Source: Rhodobacterales bacterium RIFCSPHIGHO2_02_FULL_62_130 (lineage in GTDB: Bacteria; Pseudomonadota; Alphaproteobacteria; Rhodobacterales; Rhodobacteraceae). Taken from it: a stretch of 64,000 nucleotides of DNA. The notes beneath the pieces were generated by a model. It saw only the letters and a list, made by a program, of their open reading frames with translations, was not told the origin of the DNA and searched no databases. The translations under genes and the position numbers were made by a program. Below are positions 16,365-24,474 of this stretch, piece by piece; the first letter of the stretch is position 1, and the number at the start of each line of letters is the position of its first letter. The stretch covers positions 248,001-312,000 of the forward strand of contig MHZT01000048.1 in assembly GCA_001828855.1 (NCBI GenBank), in the 5' to 3' direction.

Positions 16365-16745
16365 ATGGCCAAATATATCCCCCCCGTCCAAAGCAAGATC
16401 GGCCAGTTGATCGACGTGATCGTGCTGCTGATTCTGGCCGTCGGCGCCCTGTATATCCCGCTGTGGATGGGGCTGGCCGGTTCGTCCAAAGTGCCGGTTC
16501 CGATGGAAAACCCGACCTGGGAGGCGTTGGGCCAGAATCCAACCATGGTGGAACAGTGGAACAAGCTGGGCTTTGCCGATGCGGCCTCGGCCGCCGATAT
16601 GATCACGGCGCGGTTCGATTACAGCTTTAGCTGGGCCAGCCTGATCGTGATGGTGGTCGTCATCCTTGGCTACTTCCTGCTGATGATGCGCTTTTCCGAG
16701 TCCGAATACCGCGAAGTGATCGCGGAGAAGTTCGGCGAGAAATAA
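16365..16745 (+). CDS. Small membrane protein with N- and C-terminal helices
   Basis: A 126-residue protein starting 3 nt after the previous stop. It has a hydrophobic segment at about residues 13-37 (LIDVIVLLILAVGALYIPLW) and another at about 90-108 (ASLIVMVVVILGYFLL). Between them is a ~45-residue, probably extracytoplasmic loop with PTWEALGQNPTMVEQW. The tail SESEYREVIAEKFGEK is acidic. No family is recognised. Tight coupling to its neighbours and the APC permease suggests a multi-component membrane complex for methylated amines; the loop could contact substrate, but that is speculation. Confidence 0.75.
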   Translation: MAKYIPPVQSKIGQLIDVIVLLILAVGALYIPLWMGLAGSSKVPVPMENPTWEALGQNPTMVEQWNKLGFADAASAADMITARFDYSFSWASLIVMVVVILGYFLLMMRFSESEYREVIAEKFGEK

Positions 16746-16752
16746 GGGGCCG

Positions 16753-16923
16753 ATGATGGATATCTGGACAGTTCTTGAATACGGCGCTTGGGCGCTATCG
16801 GTGATTTTCGGGGCATATATCGTGCTGGACTGGATCAAGACCGACAGCACCTATTCCGAAGAGGTTCTCACCTCGTCCCGCGAGGGCGAGTTGGAAGCCA
16901 TGACCGAACAACACAAGCTTTAG
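16753..16923 (+). CDS. Very small single-helix membrane protein
   Basis: A short gene of 56 codons, starting MMDIWTVLEYGAWALS (ATG 16753, or the second ATG at 16756). One hydrophobic helix covers about residues 5-27 (up to AYIVLDWIK), followed by an acidic soluble tail ending EQHKL. AAGGGG sits 4-5 nt before the start region. The next gene, the APC permease, begins 9 nt after its stop. Size and position suggest an assembly or regulatory peptide of the same complex as the two preceding membrane proteins. No homologous family is recognised. Confidence 0.65.
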   Translation: MMDIWTVLEYGAWALSVIFGAYIVLDWIKTDSTYSEEVLTSSREGELEAMTEQHKL

Positions 16924-16932
16924 GGGGCGGGA

Positions 16933-18321
16933 ATGGCAACTTCTGCAACGAATGCGCCCGAAAAGGTCGGGCTTTTGCGGGTTCTTGGCCCGGCGCATAT
17001 CTGGGCGCTGGGGGTGGGGATCGTTCTGGTCGGCGAGTATATGGGCTGGAACTTTGGTGTGGCGAAGGGCGGGGCTTTTGCCGCGCTGATCGCCTGCTGG
17101 TTTGCCGGCACCCTGTATACCTGCGTGGCGATGATCGATTCCGAGGTGACATCGACGGTGGCGGCGGCGGGCGGCCAATATACGCAGGCCAAGCACATTG
17201 TCGGGCCGCTGATGGCGTTCAACGTCGGGCTGTATCTGGTGTTCGCCTATACCATGCTTGAGGCGGGCAACGCGATTACCGTGGGCTATCTGATGGACAC
17301 GGTGGCGGCGATGACCGGCCATTCGGGGCTGGATCAGCGACCCTTTATCATCCTGTCGATCATGTTTCTGGCATGGCTGAACTATCGCGGCGTGCTGGCG
17401 ACGCTGACGTTCAATCTGGTGATCACGGCCTTTGCCTTCAGCTCGATCCTGATCCTGTTTGTGGTGACGGCGCCGTGGTCGGATGCAAGCCCGATGCGCC
17501 ATGCCGAGTTGATGACCGATCTGCCCTATGGCTGGCTGGGGGTTCTGGCCTCGATGCACTTTGGCCTGTGGTATTATCTGGGGATCGAGGGGACTACGCA
17601 GGCGGCGGAAGAAGTGCGCTCGCCCGCGCGGTCCTTGCCGTTCGGCACGCTGGCCGGGATCATGACGCTGCTGATCGCGGCGACGCTGACGTGGTATATG
17701 TGTGTGGGCCTGATGCCGTGGGAGTATCTGGGTGGCGCAGGTGTGCCGCTGTTCGATGCCGCGCGGTTGTCGGGAAGTTCGTGGCTGGTGGTCTTGCTGG
17801 GCGTCGGCACGCTGTTTGCGACGCTGGCAAGCGCGAACGGCTGTATCAATGACGCCTCGCGCGCATGGTTTGCGATGGGGCGTGACCATTACCTGCCGTC
17901 GTGGTTCGGGGCGGTGCATCCGAAATTCCGCACGCCTTACCGGTCGATCATCTTTCTGGTTCCCATCGCGCTGATCTTCGCGCTGGGTGCGCCGCTGGAT
18001 CAGGTGATTACCTTCTCGATCCTGTCGGGGCTGCTGGAATACACCTTCATGCCGATCAACGTCATCATGTTCCGCAAGAAATGGCCGCTGGATACGATCA
18101 AGCGCGGCTATGTCCATCCGTTCCACCCGATCCCTGCGCTGGTGCTGCTGGCGCTGTGTTCCGTGACCTATTTCGCGGTGTTTCTGGGCTATGGCACGCA
18201 GTTGGTGGCGATGGTGGCGTTCTACATCGTGGTGTCGCTGTGGTTCCACTTCTGGCGCTATCGCTTTGTGAACCGCGGCGCGCAGTTCACGATGCCTTGG
18301 CCGCGGCCCAAGGGCTATTGA
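16933..18321 (+). CDS. APC-superfamily permease (ethanolamine/amino-acid permease-like)
   Basis: A 462-residue transporter with about 12 hydrophobic segments. The N-terminal LLRVLGPAHIWALGVGIVLVGEYMGWNFG segment (first helix region) and the GIEGTTQAAEEVRSPARSLPFG stretch are typical of APC permeases close to ethanolamine permeases. Placed directly after three tiny membrane proteins and divergent from mgsABC-gmaS, it probably imports a methylated amine or a related quaternary amine. Substrate cannot be read from the sequence. A hairpin with a short T-run follows the stop. Confidence 0.8.
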   Translation: MATSATNAPEKVGLLRVLGPAHIWALGVGIVLVGEYMGWNFGVAKGGAFAALIACWFAGTLYTCVAMIDSEVTSTVAAAGGQYTQAKHIVGPLMAFNVGLYLVFAYTMLEAGNAITVGYLMDTVAAMTGHSGLDQRPFIILSIMFLAWLNYRGVLATLTFNLVITAFAFSSILILFVVTAPWSDASPMRHAELMTDLPYGWLGVLASMHFGLWYYLGIEGTTQAAEEVRSPARSLPFGTLAGIMTLLIAATLTWYMCVGLMPWEYLGGAGVPLFDAARLSGSSWLVVLLGVGTLFATLASANGCINDASRAWFAMGRDHYLPSWFGAVHPKFRTPYRSIIFLVPIALIFALGAPLDQVITFSILSGLLEYTFMPINVIMFRKKWPLDTIKRGYVHPFHPIPALVLLALCSVTYFAVFLGYGTQLVAMVAFYIVVSLWFHFWRYRFVNRGAQFTMPWPRPKGY

Positions 18322-18327
18322 AACAGG

Positions 18328-18355
18328 GCGGCCCGCTGCGATGGCGGGCCGCTTT
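18328..18355 (+). terminator. Hairpin terminator after the APC permease
   Basis: A perfect 9-bp stem GCGGCCCGC / GCGGGCCGC with a 7-nt loop ends in TTT, starting 6 nt after the permease stop. The U-tract is short, so termination may be partial and the next two genes could receive some read-through. Confidence 0.6.
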
Positions 18356-18373
18356 CCATTGGAAGGGGCGGGC

Positions 18374-19057
18374 ATGGACAATCTGGCGTTCGGGGCGATG
18401 GCGGCGGGGTTGCTGGTGGCTGCGCTGGCCTTGCTATGGCAAACGCGCCGGGCGGCCGTGCAACGCAGCGCCAGCCGTGCGGCGTTCTTTGACGGGTGCA
18501 AGGTGTTGTTTTCGGATGGGCTGAAGGCGATTGCGCCGACCGGATTTCCGCGCATCTCGGGCCGCTACAAGGGCCAGACCTTTGATCTTCAGGCGGTGCC
18601 GGACACGCTGACCTATCGCAAGCTGCCCGCGCTTTGGGTGCTGGTGACGCTGCCTGCGCCGATGCCGGTGCGCGCGAGTTTTGATCTGATGATCCGTCCG
18701 GGGGGCGTGGCGCCGTTCTCGAATTTCCATAGCTTGCCCGACCAGATCACCCCGCCCGATGGCTTTCCTGCGGATTGCGCCATTCGCAGCGATGATCCGG
18801 CGCATCTGCCCGATGAGGCTTTGCTGCGCCGTTATCTGCCGCTGTTTCAGGATGCGCGGATGAAAGAGCTGGTGATTTCACCGAAAGGTCTGCGGCTGGT
18901 CTGGCTGGCCGAGGAGGCCAATCGGGGCCGCTATCTGTTTTTCCGCGACGCCGAGATGGGCAGGCTGGCGCTGCCCGCCAGTGCCATCCGCCCTTTGTTG
19001 GATAGCCTGCTTGCCCTGCAAGCCGATCTGGCCGCCCCGATGGAGCGCAGCGCATGA
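18374..19057 (+). CDS. Hypothetical membrane-anchored protein
   Basis: A 227-residue protein from ATG 18374, preceded by GGAAGGGGCGG. It has one N-terminal transmembrane helix (about residues 5-22, FGAMAAGLLVAALALLW) and a large soluble part likely on the cytoplasmic side given the following RRAAVQR. No known catalytic motif or family is recognised. The C-terminal ATGA overlap with the next membrane-protein gene suggests the two act together. Position between two methylamine-linked permeases is the only functional clue. Confidence 0.7.
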   Translation: MDNLAFGAMAAGLLVAALALLWQTRRAAVQRSASRAAFFDGCKVLFSDGLKAIAPTGFPRISGRYKGQTFDLQAVPDTLTYRKLPALWVLVTLPAPMPVRASFDLMIRPGGVAPFSNFHSLPDQITPPDGFPADCAIRSDDPAHLPDEALLRRYLPLFQDARMKELVISPKGLRLVWLAEEANRGRYLFFRDAEMGRLALPASAIRPLLDSLLALQADLAAPMERSA

Positions 19058-19356
19058 ACGATACCCGTCCTGCTGACCCGTCCTCCGCCCCGATCAACCC
19101 GCATCTGGTGCTGGTGGCGGCGATCATCCTTCCCGGCAGCGGGCAGGTGATCAACCGCGAACCTGTGCGCGGGCTGGTGTTTGTGTTCTTCATCGTGCTT
19201 CTGGGGGCCTATACCCTGAAAACCGCCGCCCCCGATGTATCCTTGGTGGGCAAGTTCGCGGGCGGGTTGTTCGTCTGGGCGATGGCGATTTTTGACGCCT
19301 ACAAGCGCGCGCGCATTCGATTCGAGATGTGGCGGCATGCCAGCGCCCGCCGATAG
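19054..19356 (+). CDS. Small hypothetical multi-pass membrane protein
   Basis: A 100-residue protein whose ATG overlaps the preceding stop. It starts with a proline-rich tail, then PHLVLVAAIILPGSGQVINREPVRGL, resembling small membrane proteins with a P-G-x-G-Q motif as in TM2-like domains. Hydrophobic segments lie at about residues 18-32, 40-57 and 65-80. It ends in a basic tail (YKRARIRFEMWRH), suggesting a cytoplasmic C-terminus. Probably partner of the anchored protein before it. Function unknown. Confidence 0.7.
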   Translation: MNDTRPADPSSAPINPHLVLVAAIILPGSGQVINREPVRGLVFVFFIVLLGAYTLKTAAPDVSLVGKFAGGLFVWAMAIFDAYKRARIRFEMWRHASARR

Positions 19357-19672
19357 GGCCAAGGCGCGGCAGAGCCATCGGCTTCATATGCCGCATTTCC
19401 AAGCACTTTGGCCGCGCAAGGGAAAACTTTTTTCTTCTCAGGCAAAAAACGCTTTGCCGAAGCCAAAGCCTGCGTCAATGTGACACCTATACTTGCCAAC
19501 CCCTTAAACTGGGGGCGGTGTTTGGGTCACGCAAGGCATGGCCCGCAGAAAAGGAGAGCGACAGATCGGATCGTCACGCGAACAGGCGGTCTGCAAGCCC
19601 AAATCAAAAGGACGGCGCGGGGAAACCTTAAGCGGGGCGTCCACTCAACAGGGAACAAGGGAGTTAGCCGAT
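19357..19672 (+). promoter_or_regulatory. 316-nt leader with paired operator-like sites before the second APC permease
   Basis: No gene is supported here. AGGGAAAA (19419-19426) and AGGCAAAA (19440-19447) are 21 nt apart. The second lies in TTCTCAGGCAAAAAA, whose reverse complement TTTTTTGCCTGAGAAGAAAA closely matches the site before dmmD. TATACT at 19488-19493 is a reasonable -10 with no good -35, as expected for an activated promoter. That would leave a leader of about 170 nt before ATG 19673. Confidence 0.45.
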
Positions 19673-21439
19673 ATGGCAAACGAAAAAGGGTCGGGCGCGC
19701 TGCATCGCGCCTTGGATTGGAAGGGTGCCTTCTGGGTTGCGGCAGGTGTGCCGCCGCTGGTGCTTTTCTCGATCGGCGGGATCGCCGGTGTGGCGGGTAA
19801 AGCCGCTTTCGTGGTGTGGATGCTGTCGATGGTGATGGGGTTCCTGCAATCCTTCACCTATGCGGAAATGGCGGGCATGTTCGGCAACAAGTCGGGCGGG
19901 GCCTCGGTTTACGGCGCGACGGCATGGCTGCGCTATTCCAAACTGATCGCGCCGCTGTCGGTGTGGTGCAACTGGTTCGCATGGTCGCCCGTGCTGTCCT
20001 TGGGCTGCGCGATTGCGGCGGGCTATATCCTGAACGCCTTGTTTGCGATTCCGGCAGCCGACAGTGCGGCGGTGCTGGAGTGGGTGGCGGCAAACCTTGC
20101 CAATTACACCGAGACGACGCAGGCCGTTGTTGACTATATCGCGGCCAATGCCGGCACCACGCCTGCAGATGCGATCACGGCGGTGGCGACGGCGGACGGT
20201 GTTGCGGCGCTGACCCCTGCGATTCGCAACTGGGAAGCCTTGCAGATTGCGATTCCCTATCTGGGCAACCTGCATTTCAACGCGACCTTCGTGATCGGCG
20301 CGATCCTGATGCTGATCATCTTTGCGATCCAGCATGGCGGGATTGCCTCGACCGCTGTGTCGCAAAAGTGGATGGCGATCATCGTGCTGGTGCCGCTGCT
20401 GCTGGTCGGCCTGATCCCGATTTTCACCGGCGCGATCCAGTCGGCCAACGTCACCGCGATTGTGCCGCCTACCGCCGGATATTCGGGCATTGACGGGGCT
20501 TGGGATATTGGCGGCTGGACGCTGTTCCTTGGTGCGATGTATATCGCGGCGTGGTCCACCTATGGCTTTGAAACCGCAGTTTGCTATACGGCGGAATTCA
20601 AGAACCCCAAGACCGACACCTTCAAGGCGATCTTCTATTCGGGTCTGCTGTGCTGCGTGTTCTTCTTTATCATTCCCTACTCGTTCCAAGGTGTCTTGGG
20701 CCAAGAGGGCATGTTGGCCACCGGCATCGTGGACGGCACTGGCGTAGGTGAAGCGCTGGGCGGTCTGGCGGGCGGCGGCAAGGTTGTCACGCAGATCTTC
20801 GTGGTGCTGATGATCATGGCGCTGTTCCTTGCGATCATGACCGCGATGGCCGGTTCCTCGCGCACGCTGTATCAGGGCGCGCGGGATGGCTGGTTGCCGA
20901 AATACCTGACCACGGTGAACAAGAACGGCGCGCCGACGGGGGCGATGTGGACCGACTTCGGCTTCAACCTGTTCCTGCTGGCCTTGGCCTCGGATGCGGG
21001 CGGCTACTTCTATGTGCTGGCGATTTCCAACGTCGGCTACATCCTGTTCAACTTCCTGAACCTGAACGCCGGCTGGATTCACCGCATCGACTCGGGCCAT
21101 ATCGAGCGCCCGTGGAAAGCGCCGGCGGTGCTGATCGGCATCAACACCGTGCTGGCCTTTGTGAACGCGCTGTTCTTGGGCGCTGGGGCCAAGGTGTGGG
21201 GCTATTCCTCGGCGCTGTGGGTCGGTCTGGCCTTTGCCGCGCTGATTCTGCCGGTGTTCTGGTTCCGCCACTATGTGCAGGACAAGGGCCATTTCCCGAA
21301 AGAGGCGATGGAGGATCTGGGCCTGTCCGATCATGGCGATCTGGGCGAGCGCAAGGCCGGGATTCTGCCCTATGTCACGCTGGTCGCGGGTGCGGCGGTG
21401 GTGCTGTGGGCCAACTGGTTCTTCGTGCTTCCGGGCTGA
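19673..21439 (+). CDS. APC-superfamily permease, large
   Basis: A 588-residue multi-pass transporter. Start ATG 19673 follows AAGGGAG; the frame continues 45 codons upstream but that stretch is hydrophilic and overlaps the leader. The N-terminus (WKGAFWVAAGVPPLVLFSIGG) and the AAWSTYGFETAVCYTAEFKNPKTD segment near residue 300 are APC-type. A long, probably extracytoplasmic loop lies at about residues 125-190, with TTPADAITAVATADG. It sits just before dmmDABC and shares a promoter motif with it, so a methylated amine such as di- or trimethylamine is the likely substrate. This is inference from context. Confidence 0.8.
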   Translation: MANEKGSGALHRALDWKGAFWVAAGVPPLVLFSIGGIAGVAGKAAFVVWMLSMVMGFLQSFTYAEMAGMFGNKSGGASVYGATAWLRYSKLIAPLSVWCNWFAWSPVLSLGCAIAAGYILNALFAIPAADSAAVLEWVAANLANYTETTQAVVDYIAANAGTTPADAITAVATADGVAALTPAIRNWEALQIAIPYLGNLHFNATFVIGAILMLIIFAIQHGGIASTAVSQKWMAIIVLVPLLLVGLIPIFTGAIQSANVTAIVPPTAGYSGIDGAWDIGGWTLFLGAMYIAAWSTYGFETAVCYTAEFKNPKTDTFKAIFYSGLLCCVFFFIIPYSFQGVLGQEGMLATGIVDGTGVGEALGGLAGGGKVVTQIFVVLMIMALFLAIMTAMAGSSRTLYQGARDGWLPKYLTTVNKNGAPTGAMWTDFGFNLFLLALASDAGGYFYVLAISNVGYILFNFLNLNAGWIHRIDSGHIERPWKAPAVLIGINTVLAFVNALFLGAGAKVWGYSSALWVGLAFAALILPVFWFRHYVQDKGHFPKEAMEDLGLSDHGDLGERKAGILPYVTLVAGAAVVLWANWFFVLPG

Positions 21440-21510
21440 CGCCCAAAGCATAGGCAAATCGGCAAGGGGCGGGCGCAGGTCCGCCCCTTTGCTATGGGCG
21501 CAGGTGAATT

Positions 21511-21530
21511 TTATGCCTGAGAGGAAAACT
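21511..21530. promoter_or_regulatory. Operator-like site upstream of the dmm operon
   Basis: TTATGCCTGAGAGGAAAACT shares the TGCCTGAGA-GAAAA core with the reverse complement of the site before the second APC permease. It lies about 85 nt upstream of ATG 21614. Confidence 0.5.
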
Positions 21531-21613
21531 TTTTGCACATGGAGGTTGCTTTTCGCATCATCTGATTTCAGACTGACCCCCAACAAGACAATATCTTCTA
21601 ACAGGGGGAACAT

Positions 21614-22750
21614 ATGACCAATTCCTGGAGATTCTCGACACTGGGTGATCGGCACCGCGCTTTGGGGTCTAACCTTGAGGACTGGAGCGGGATGGGAACC
21701 GCTTGGTCCTATAACGGTGACCCGGATGCCGAATATATGGCGATCCGCACCAAGGCCGGATTGATGGACGTGTCGGGGCTGAAAAAGGTGCATATCACCG
21801 GCCACGCCGCCAGCCATGTCATCGAGCGCGCCACCACGCGCAACATCGAAAAGCTGATGCCGGGCCGGTCGGTCTATGCCACCATGCTGAACGATGCGGG
21901 CAAGTTCGTGGATGACTGCGTGATTTACCGCACGGGGCCGAATGCCTTCATGGTCGTCCACGGATCGGGGGGCGCGCATGAACAACTGACCATGGCCGCG
22001 ACGGGCCGCGATGTGTCGATCCGCTTTGACGACAACCTGCACGATCTGTCGCTGCAGGGGCCGCTGGCCGTCGATTACCTTGAAAAGCACGTCGAGGGCA
22101 TCCGCAATCTGGCCTATTTCAGCCATATGCAGACCAGCCTCTTCGGCAAGCCGGTTATGATCTCGCGCACGGGCTACACCGGCGAACGCGGCTATGAGCT
22201 GTTCTGCCGTGGGCAGGACGCGGGCATGATCTGGGACCGTATCCTTGAGGAAGGTGCCGCGATGGGCATCATCCCCTGCCGCTTTACCACGCTGGATATG
22301 CTGCGGACCGAAAGCTATCTGCTGTTCTTCCCCTTCGACAATTCGGAAATGTATCCGTTCGAGAACGAAGGCCCCGGCGATACGCTGTGGGAGTTGGGCC
22401 TTGATTTCACCGTCTCGCCCGGCAAGGTCGGCTTCCGGGGCGCGGAAGAGCATTACCGTCTGAAAGGGCGCGAGCGGTTCAAGATTTGGGGTCTGAAGCT
22501 GGAAGGCACCAATGTGCCGGGCAACGGCGCGCCGGTGTTCCAGAACGGCAAGAAGGTGGGTGTGGTGACGCAGGCGATGTATTCGCCGCTGAACAAGCAC
22601 AACATCGCCATCGCGCGCATCCCCGTCGATTGCGCCAACAATGACACCAAGCTGGTGGTCAATTGTGGCACCCACGGCGAGATTGCAGCGACCACCCATT
22701 CGATGCCGTTCTACGACGTCGACAAGAAGCGCCGCACCGTAAAAGGCTGA
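21614..22750 (+). CDS. dmmD: Dimethylamine monooxygenase THF-binding subunit (GcvT-like)
   Basis: A 378-residue aminomethyltransferase-fold protein (IRTKAGLMDVSGLKKVHITG; a DLSLQGP stretch; ISRTGYTGERGYELF; TLDMLRTESYL). In the dimethylamine monooxygenase, also called heme-dependent oxidative N-demethylase, a GcvT-like subunit binds tetrahydrofolate and captures the formaldehyde released from dimethylamine. It is the first of four genes in the D-A-B-C order I associate with dmmDABC, so the symbol rests on order and family, not on alignment. It resembles the C-terminal half of the TMAO demethylase at 33425. A long inverted repeat separates it from the next gene. Confidence 0.8.
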   Translation: MTNSWRFSTLGDRHRALGSNLEDWSGMGTAWSYNGDPDAEYMAIRTKAGLMDVSGLKKVHITGHAASHVIERATTRNIEKLMPGRSVYATMLNDAGKFVDDCVIYRTGPNAFMVVHGSGGAHEQLTMAATGRDVSIRFDDNLHDLSLQGPLAVDYLEKHVEGIRNLAYFSHMQTSLFGKPVMISRTGYTGERGYELFCRGQDAGMIWDRILEEGAAMGIIPCRFTTLDMLRTESYLLFFPFDNSEMYPFENEGPGDTLWELGLDFTVSPGKVGFRGAEEHYRLKGRERFKIWGLKLEGTNVPGNGAPVFQNGKKVGVVTQAMYSPLNKHNIAIARIPVDCANNDTKLVVNCGTHGEIAATTHSMPFYDVDKKRRTVKG

Positions 22751-22774
22751 TCGGGCAAAGACTGATCGGGCCGG

Positions 22775-22859
22775 TTTCATCTTGGTAAAAATACTCCCGC
22801 CGGAGGCTTCGGCTGATGGGGCGGGTGCCTCCGGCGGGAGTATTTGAGCCAAGATGAAA
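22775..22859. repeat. 33-nt-arm inverted repeat inside the dmm operon
   Basis: Arms at 22775-22807 and 22827-22859 pair at 30 of 33 positions around a 19-nt loop. The arm begins TTTCATCTTGG and ends GCCGGAGGC. The same element type occurs as a single arm at 27280-27312, and a diverged relative lies at 7441-7475, which marks it as a dispersed intergenic element of this genome. Between dmmD and dmmA it could lower downstream expression or stabilise the dmmD mRNA. Confidence 0.85.
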
Positions 22860-22891
22860 TCCCGCGCCTTGCAGGTTCAAAGGTTGAAGAC

Positions 22892-23503
22892 ATGACGAAA
22901 ACGCAGTTCGAACCCTCGATCCGGTCGCGCCCCGTCTATGGCGAATTGGCCCCAAGGCCCGCTTTGGCGCATCTGCTGGTGGCGGATGGCGAGGGGGGGG
23001 AGGCTTTGGCGGATCTGGTTGCCAAGGCGGATGCCGGTTTTCTGGCCAATGCCCGTATCGTCTATGTGCCGGGGGCGAACGGCACGGATCTGACGGATAA
23101 GGTGCGTGCCTTGGGGGCGGCGCAGTTTCATCGCAGCCCGAGTTATACCGCCGCCGCGCCGCGTCTGAAAAAGGTGCTGGCCGACGCGCATATGGGGACG
23201 CAGATCTATCTGGCCGGCACCGAAGGGTTGATCGGGCAGGTTGTGGCCGAGGCTCTGGCGGCGGGGTTGCCGCTGTCGGGTATCCAGACCGAGCATCGCG
23301 GATCGACCGTGCGCCGCGTGCAATGCGTGCATTGCAAGGGCATCACCGAGAACGTCCGCACCGATCCGTTCCAGTGCAGCCATTGCGGGCTGCATCTGTT
23401 CGTGCGCGACCATTACTCGGTCCGCCTTGCCGCCTTTCAGGGCGTTTGTATCGACGCGGAAGACCCCGGAGTGGTGCCGCAAGCTGTGGAGCGTTTCAAA
23501 TGA
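22892..23503 (+). CDS. dmmA: DmmA-family subunit of dimethylamine monooxygenase
   Basis: A 203-residue protein whose C-terminal part carries a CVHC...CSHC pair (C-x2-C-x14-C-x2-C), a rubredoxin- or zinc-ribbon-like metal site. The N-terminal ~130 residues have an alternating alpha/beta pattern. DmmA-family proteins are the small accessory subunit of the four-part oxidative N-demethylase. ATG 22892 is chosen because a possible earlier start would lie inside the inverted repeat. Its stop overlaps the next start (ATGA). Electron transfer or structural zinc are both possible roles for the cysteine cluster. Confidence 0.82.
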   Translation: MTKTQFEPSIRSRPVYGELAPRPALAHLLVADGEGGEALADLVAKADAGFLANARIVYVPGANGTDLTDKVRALGAAQFHRSPSYTAAAPRLKKVLADAHMGTQIYLAGTEGLIGQVVAEALAAGLPLSGIQTEHRGSTVRRVQCVHCKGITENVRTDPFQCSHCGLHLFVRDHYSVRLAAFQGVCIDAEDPGVVPQAVERFK

Positions 23504-24465
23504 GCGTGGGCGCACCGAAGATTGCCGTGACCGTGGCAGAGGTTGTCAAGGTTAATGAACTGATCACGCGGTTCCGCTTTGTGCGCCGCGATGGTGGGCA
23601 GATGCCGGGGTTTTCCGGTGGCGCGCATACCGTGGTCGAGATGGATGACAACGGCACTCGCCGTCTGAACCCCTATTCGCTGATGAGTGATCCGGCGGAT
23701 TCTGCGGGCTACGAGATTTCCGTGCGCCGCGATGATACCGGGCGGGGAGGGTCGCTGTACATGCACCGCGCGGTCAAGGTTGGCATGGAGATGCTGATCA
23801 GCCCGCCGGTGAACCTGTTCCAATCCGAATGGCGTGCGAAAAAGCATCTGATGATCGCGGGCGGCATCGGGATCACGCCGTTTATCGCGCAGATGGCGCA
23901 GCTTGCGGCGATGGGGGCAAAGTTCGAATTGCACTATGCCGCGCGCAATCCGGCACTTGGGGCCTATATGCCCGAGTTGCAGGCCAAATACGGGTCGCGC
24001 GTGCATTGCTATTTTGACGAGGCGGGGCAGGCGATTGATCTGAAGGCGCTTTTGTCCACCCAGCCTTTGGGGACGCATCTGTATGTCTGCGGGCCGAAGG
24101 GGATGATTGCTTGGGTGCGCAATACCGCCGCCGCGATGGGCTGGCCTGCGGGCGCGGTTCATTCCGAAGAGTTTCTGGCGCCGCCTGTGGGCAAGGTGTT
24201 TCAGGTCACGCTGGCGCGGTCGGGCAAGACGATCAGCGTTGGCACCCATGAATCGTTGTTGGAGGCGATTGAAAAGGCCGGTGTCGATGCGCCCTATCTG
24301 TGCAGGGGCGGGGCCTGTGGCCAGTGCGAGACCGATGTGATCTCTTGCGAGGGCAGCATCCAGCACAACGACCATTGGCTGACGGACGAGCAAAAGGCAG
24401 CGGGCAAGAAGATCATGCCTTGCGTGTCGCGTTTTGAGGGAACCTCCCTCGTTCTGGATCGATAG
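23500..24465 (+). CDS. dmmB: Reductase subunit of dimethylamine monooxygenase (phthalate-dioxygenase-reductase family)
   Basis: A 321-residue reductase that would pass electrons from NAD(P)H through flavin and a plant-type [2Fe-2S] centre to the heme subunit. Seen: flavin motif RLNPYSL near residue 61, nucleotide-binding GGIGITPFIAQMA, and a C-terminal ferredoxin domain with CRGGACGQC plus a later PCVSR cysteine. This domain order is that of phthalate dioxygenase reductase. ATG 23500 overlaps the dmmA stop. The next gene, the heme oxygenase subunit, begins 9 nt after its stop. Confidence 0.9.
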   Translation: MSVGAPKIAVTVAEVVKVNELITRFRFVRRDGGQMPGFSGGAHTVVEMDDNGTRRLNPYSLMSDPADSAGYEISVRRDDTGRGGSLYMHRAVKVGMEMLISPPVNLFQSEWRAKKHLMIAGGIGITPFIAQMAQLAAMGAKFELHYAARNPALGAYMPELQAKYGSRVHCYFDEAGQAIDLKALLSTQPLGTHLYVCGPKGMIAWVRNTAAAMGWPAGAVHSEEFLAPPVGKVFQVTLARSGKTISVGTHESLLEAIEKAGVDAPYLCRGGACGQCETDVISCEGSIQHNDHWLTDEQKAAGKKIMPCVSRFEGTSLVLDR

Positions 24466-24474
24466 GGGGCCGCG

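Noticed and set aside
19664-22852. Very long open frame on the minus strand (over 1000 codons) antisense to the second APC permease and dmmD
   Set aside because: It lies opposite two well-supported genes, its translation is Arg/His/Gln-rich low-complexity sequence without domains, and such frames are a known effect of GC-rich third codon positions.
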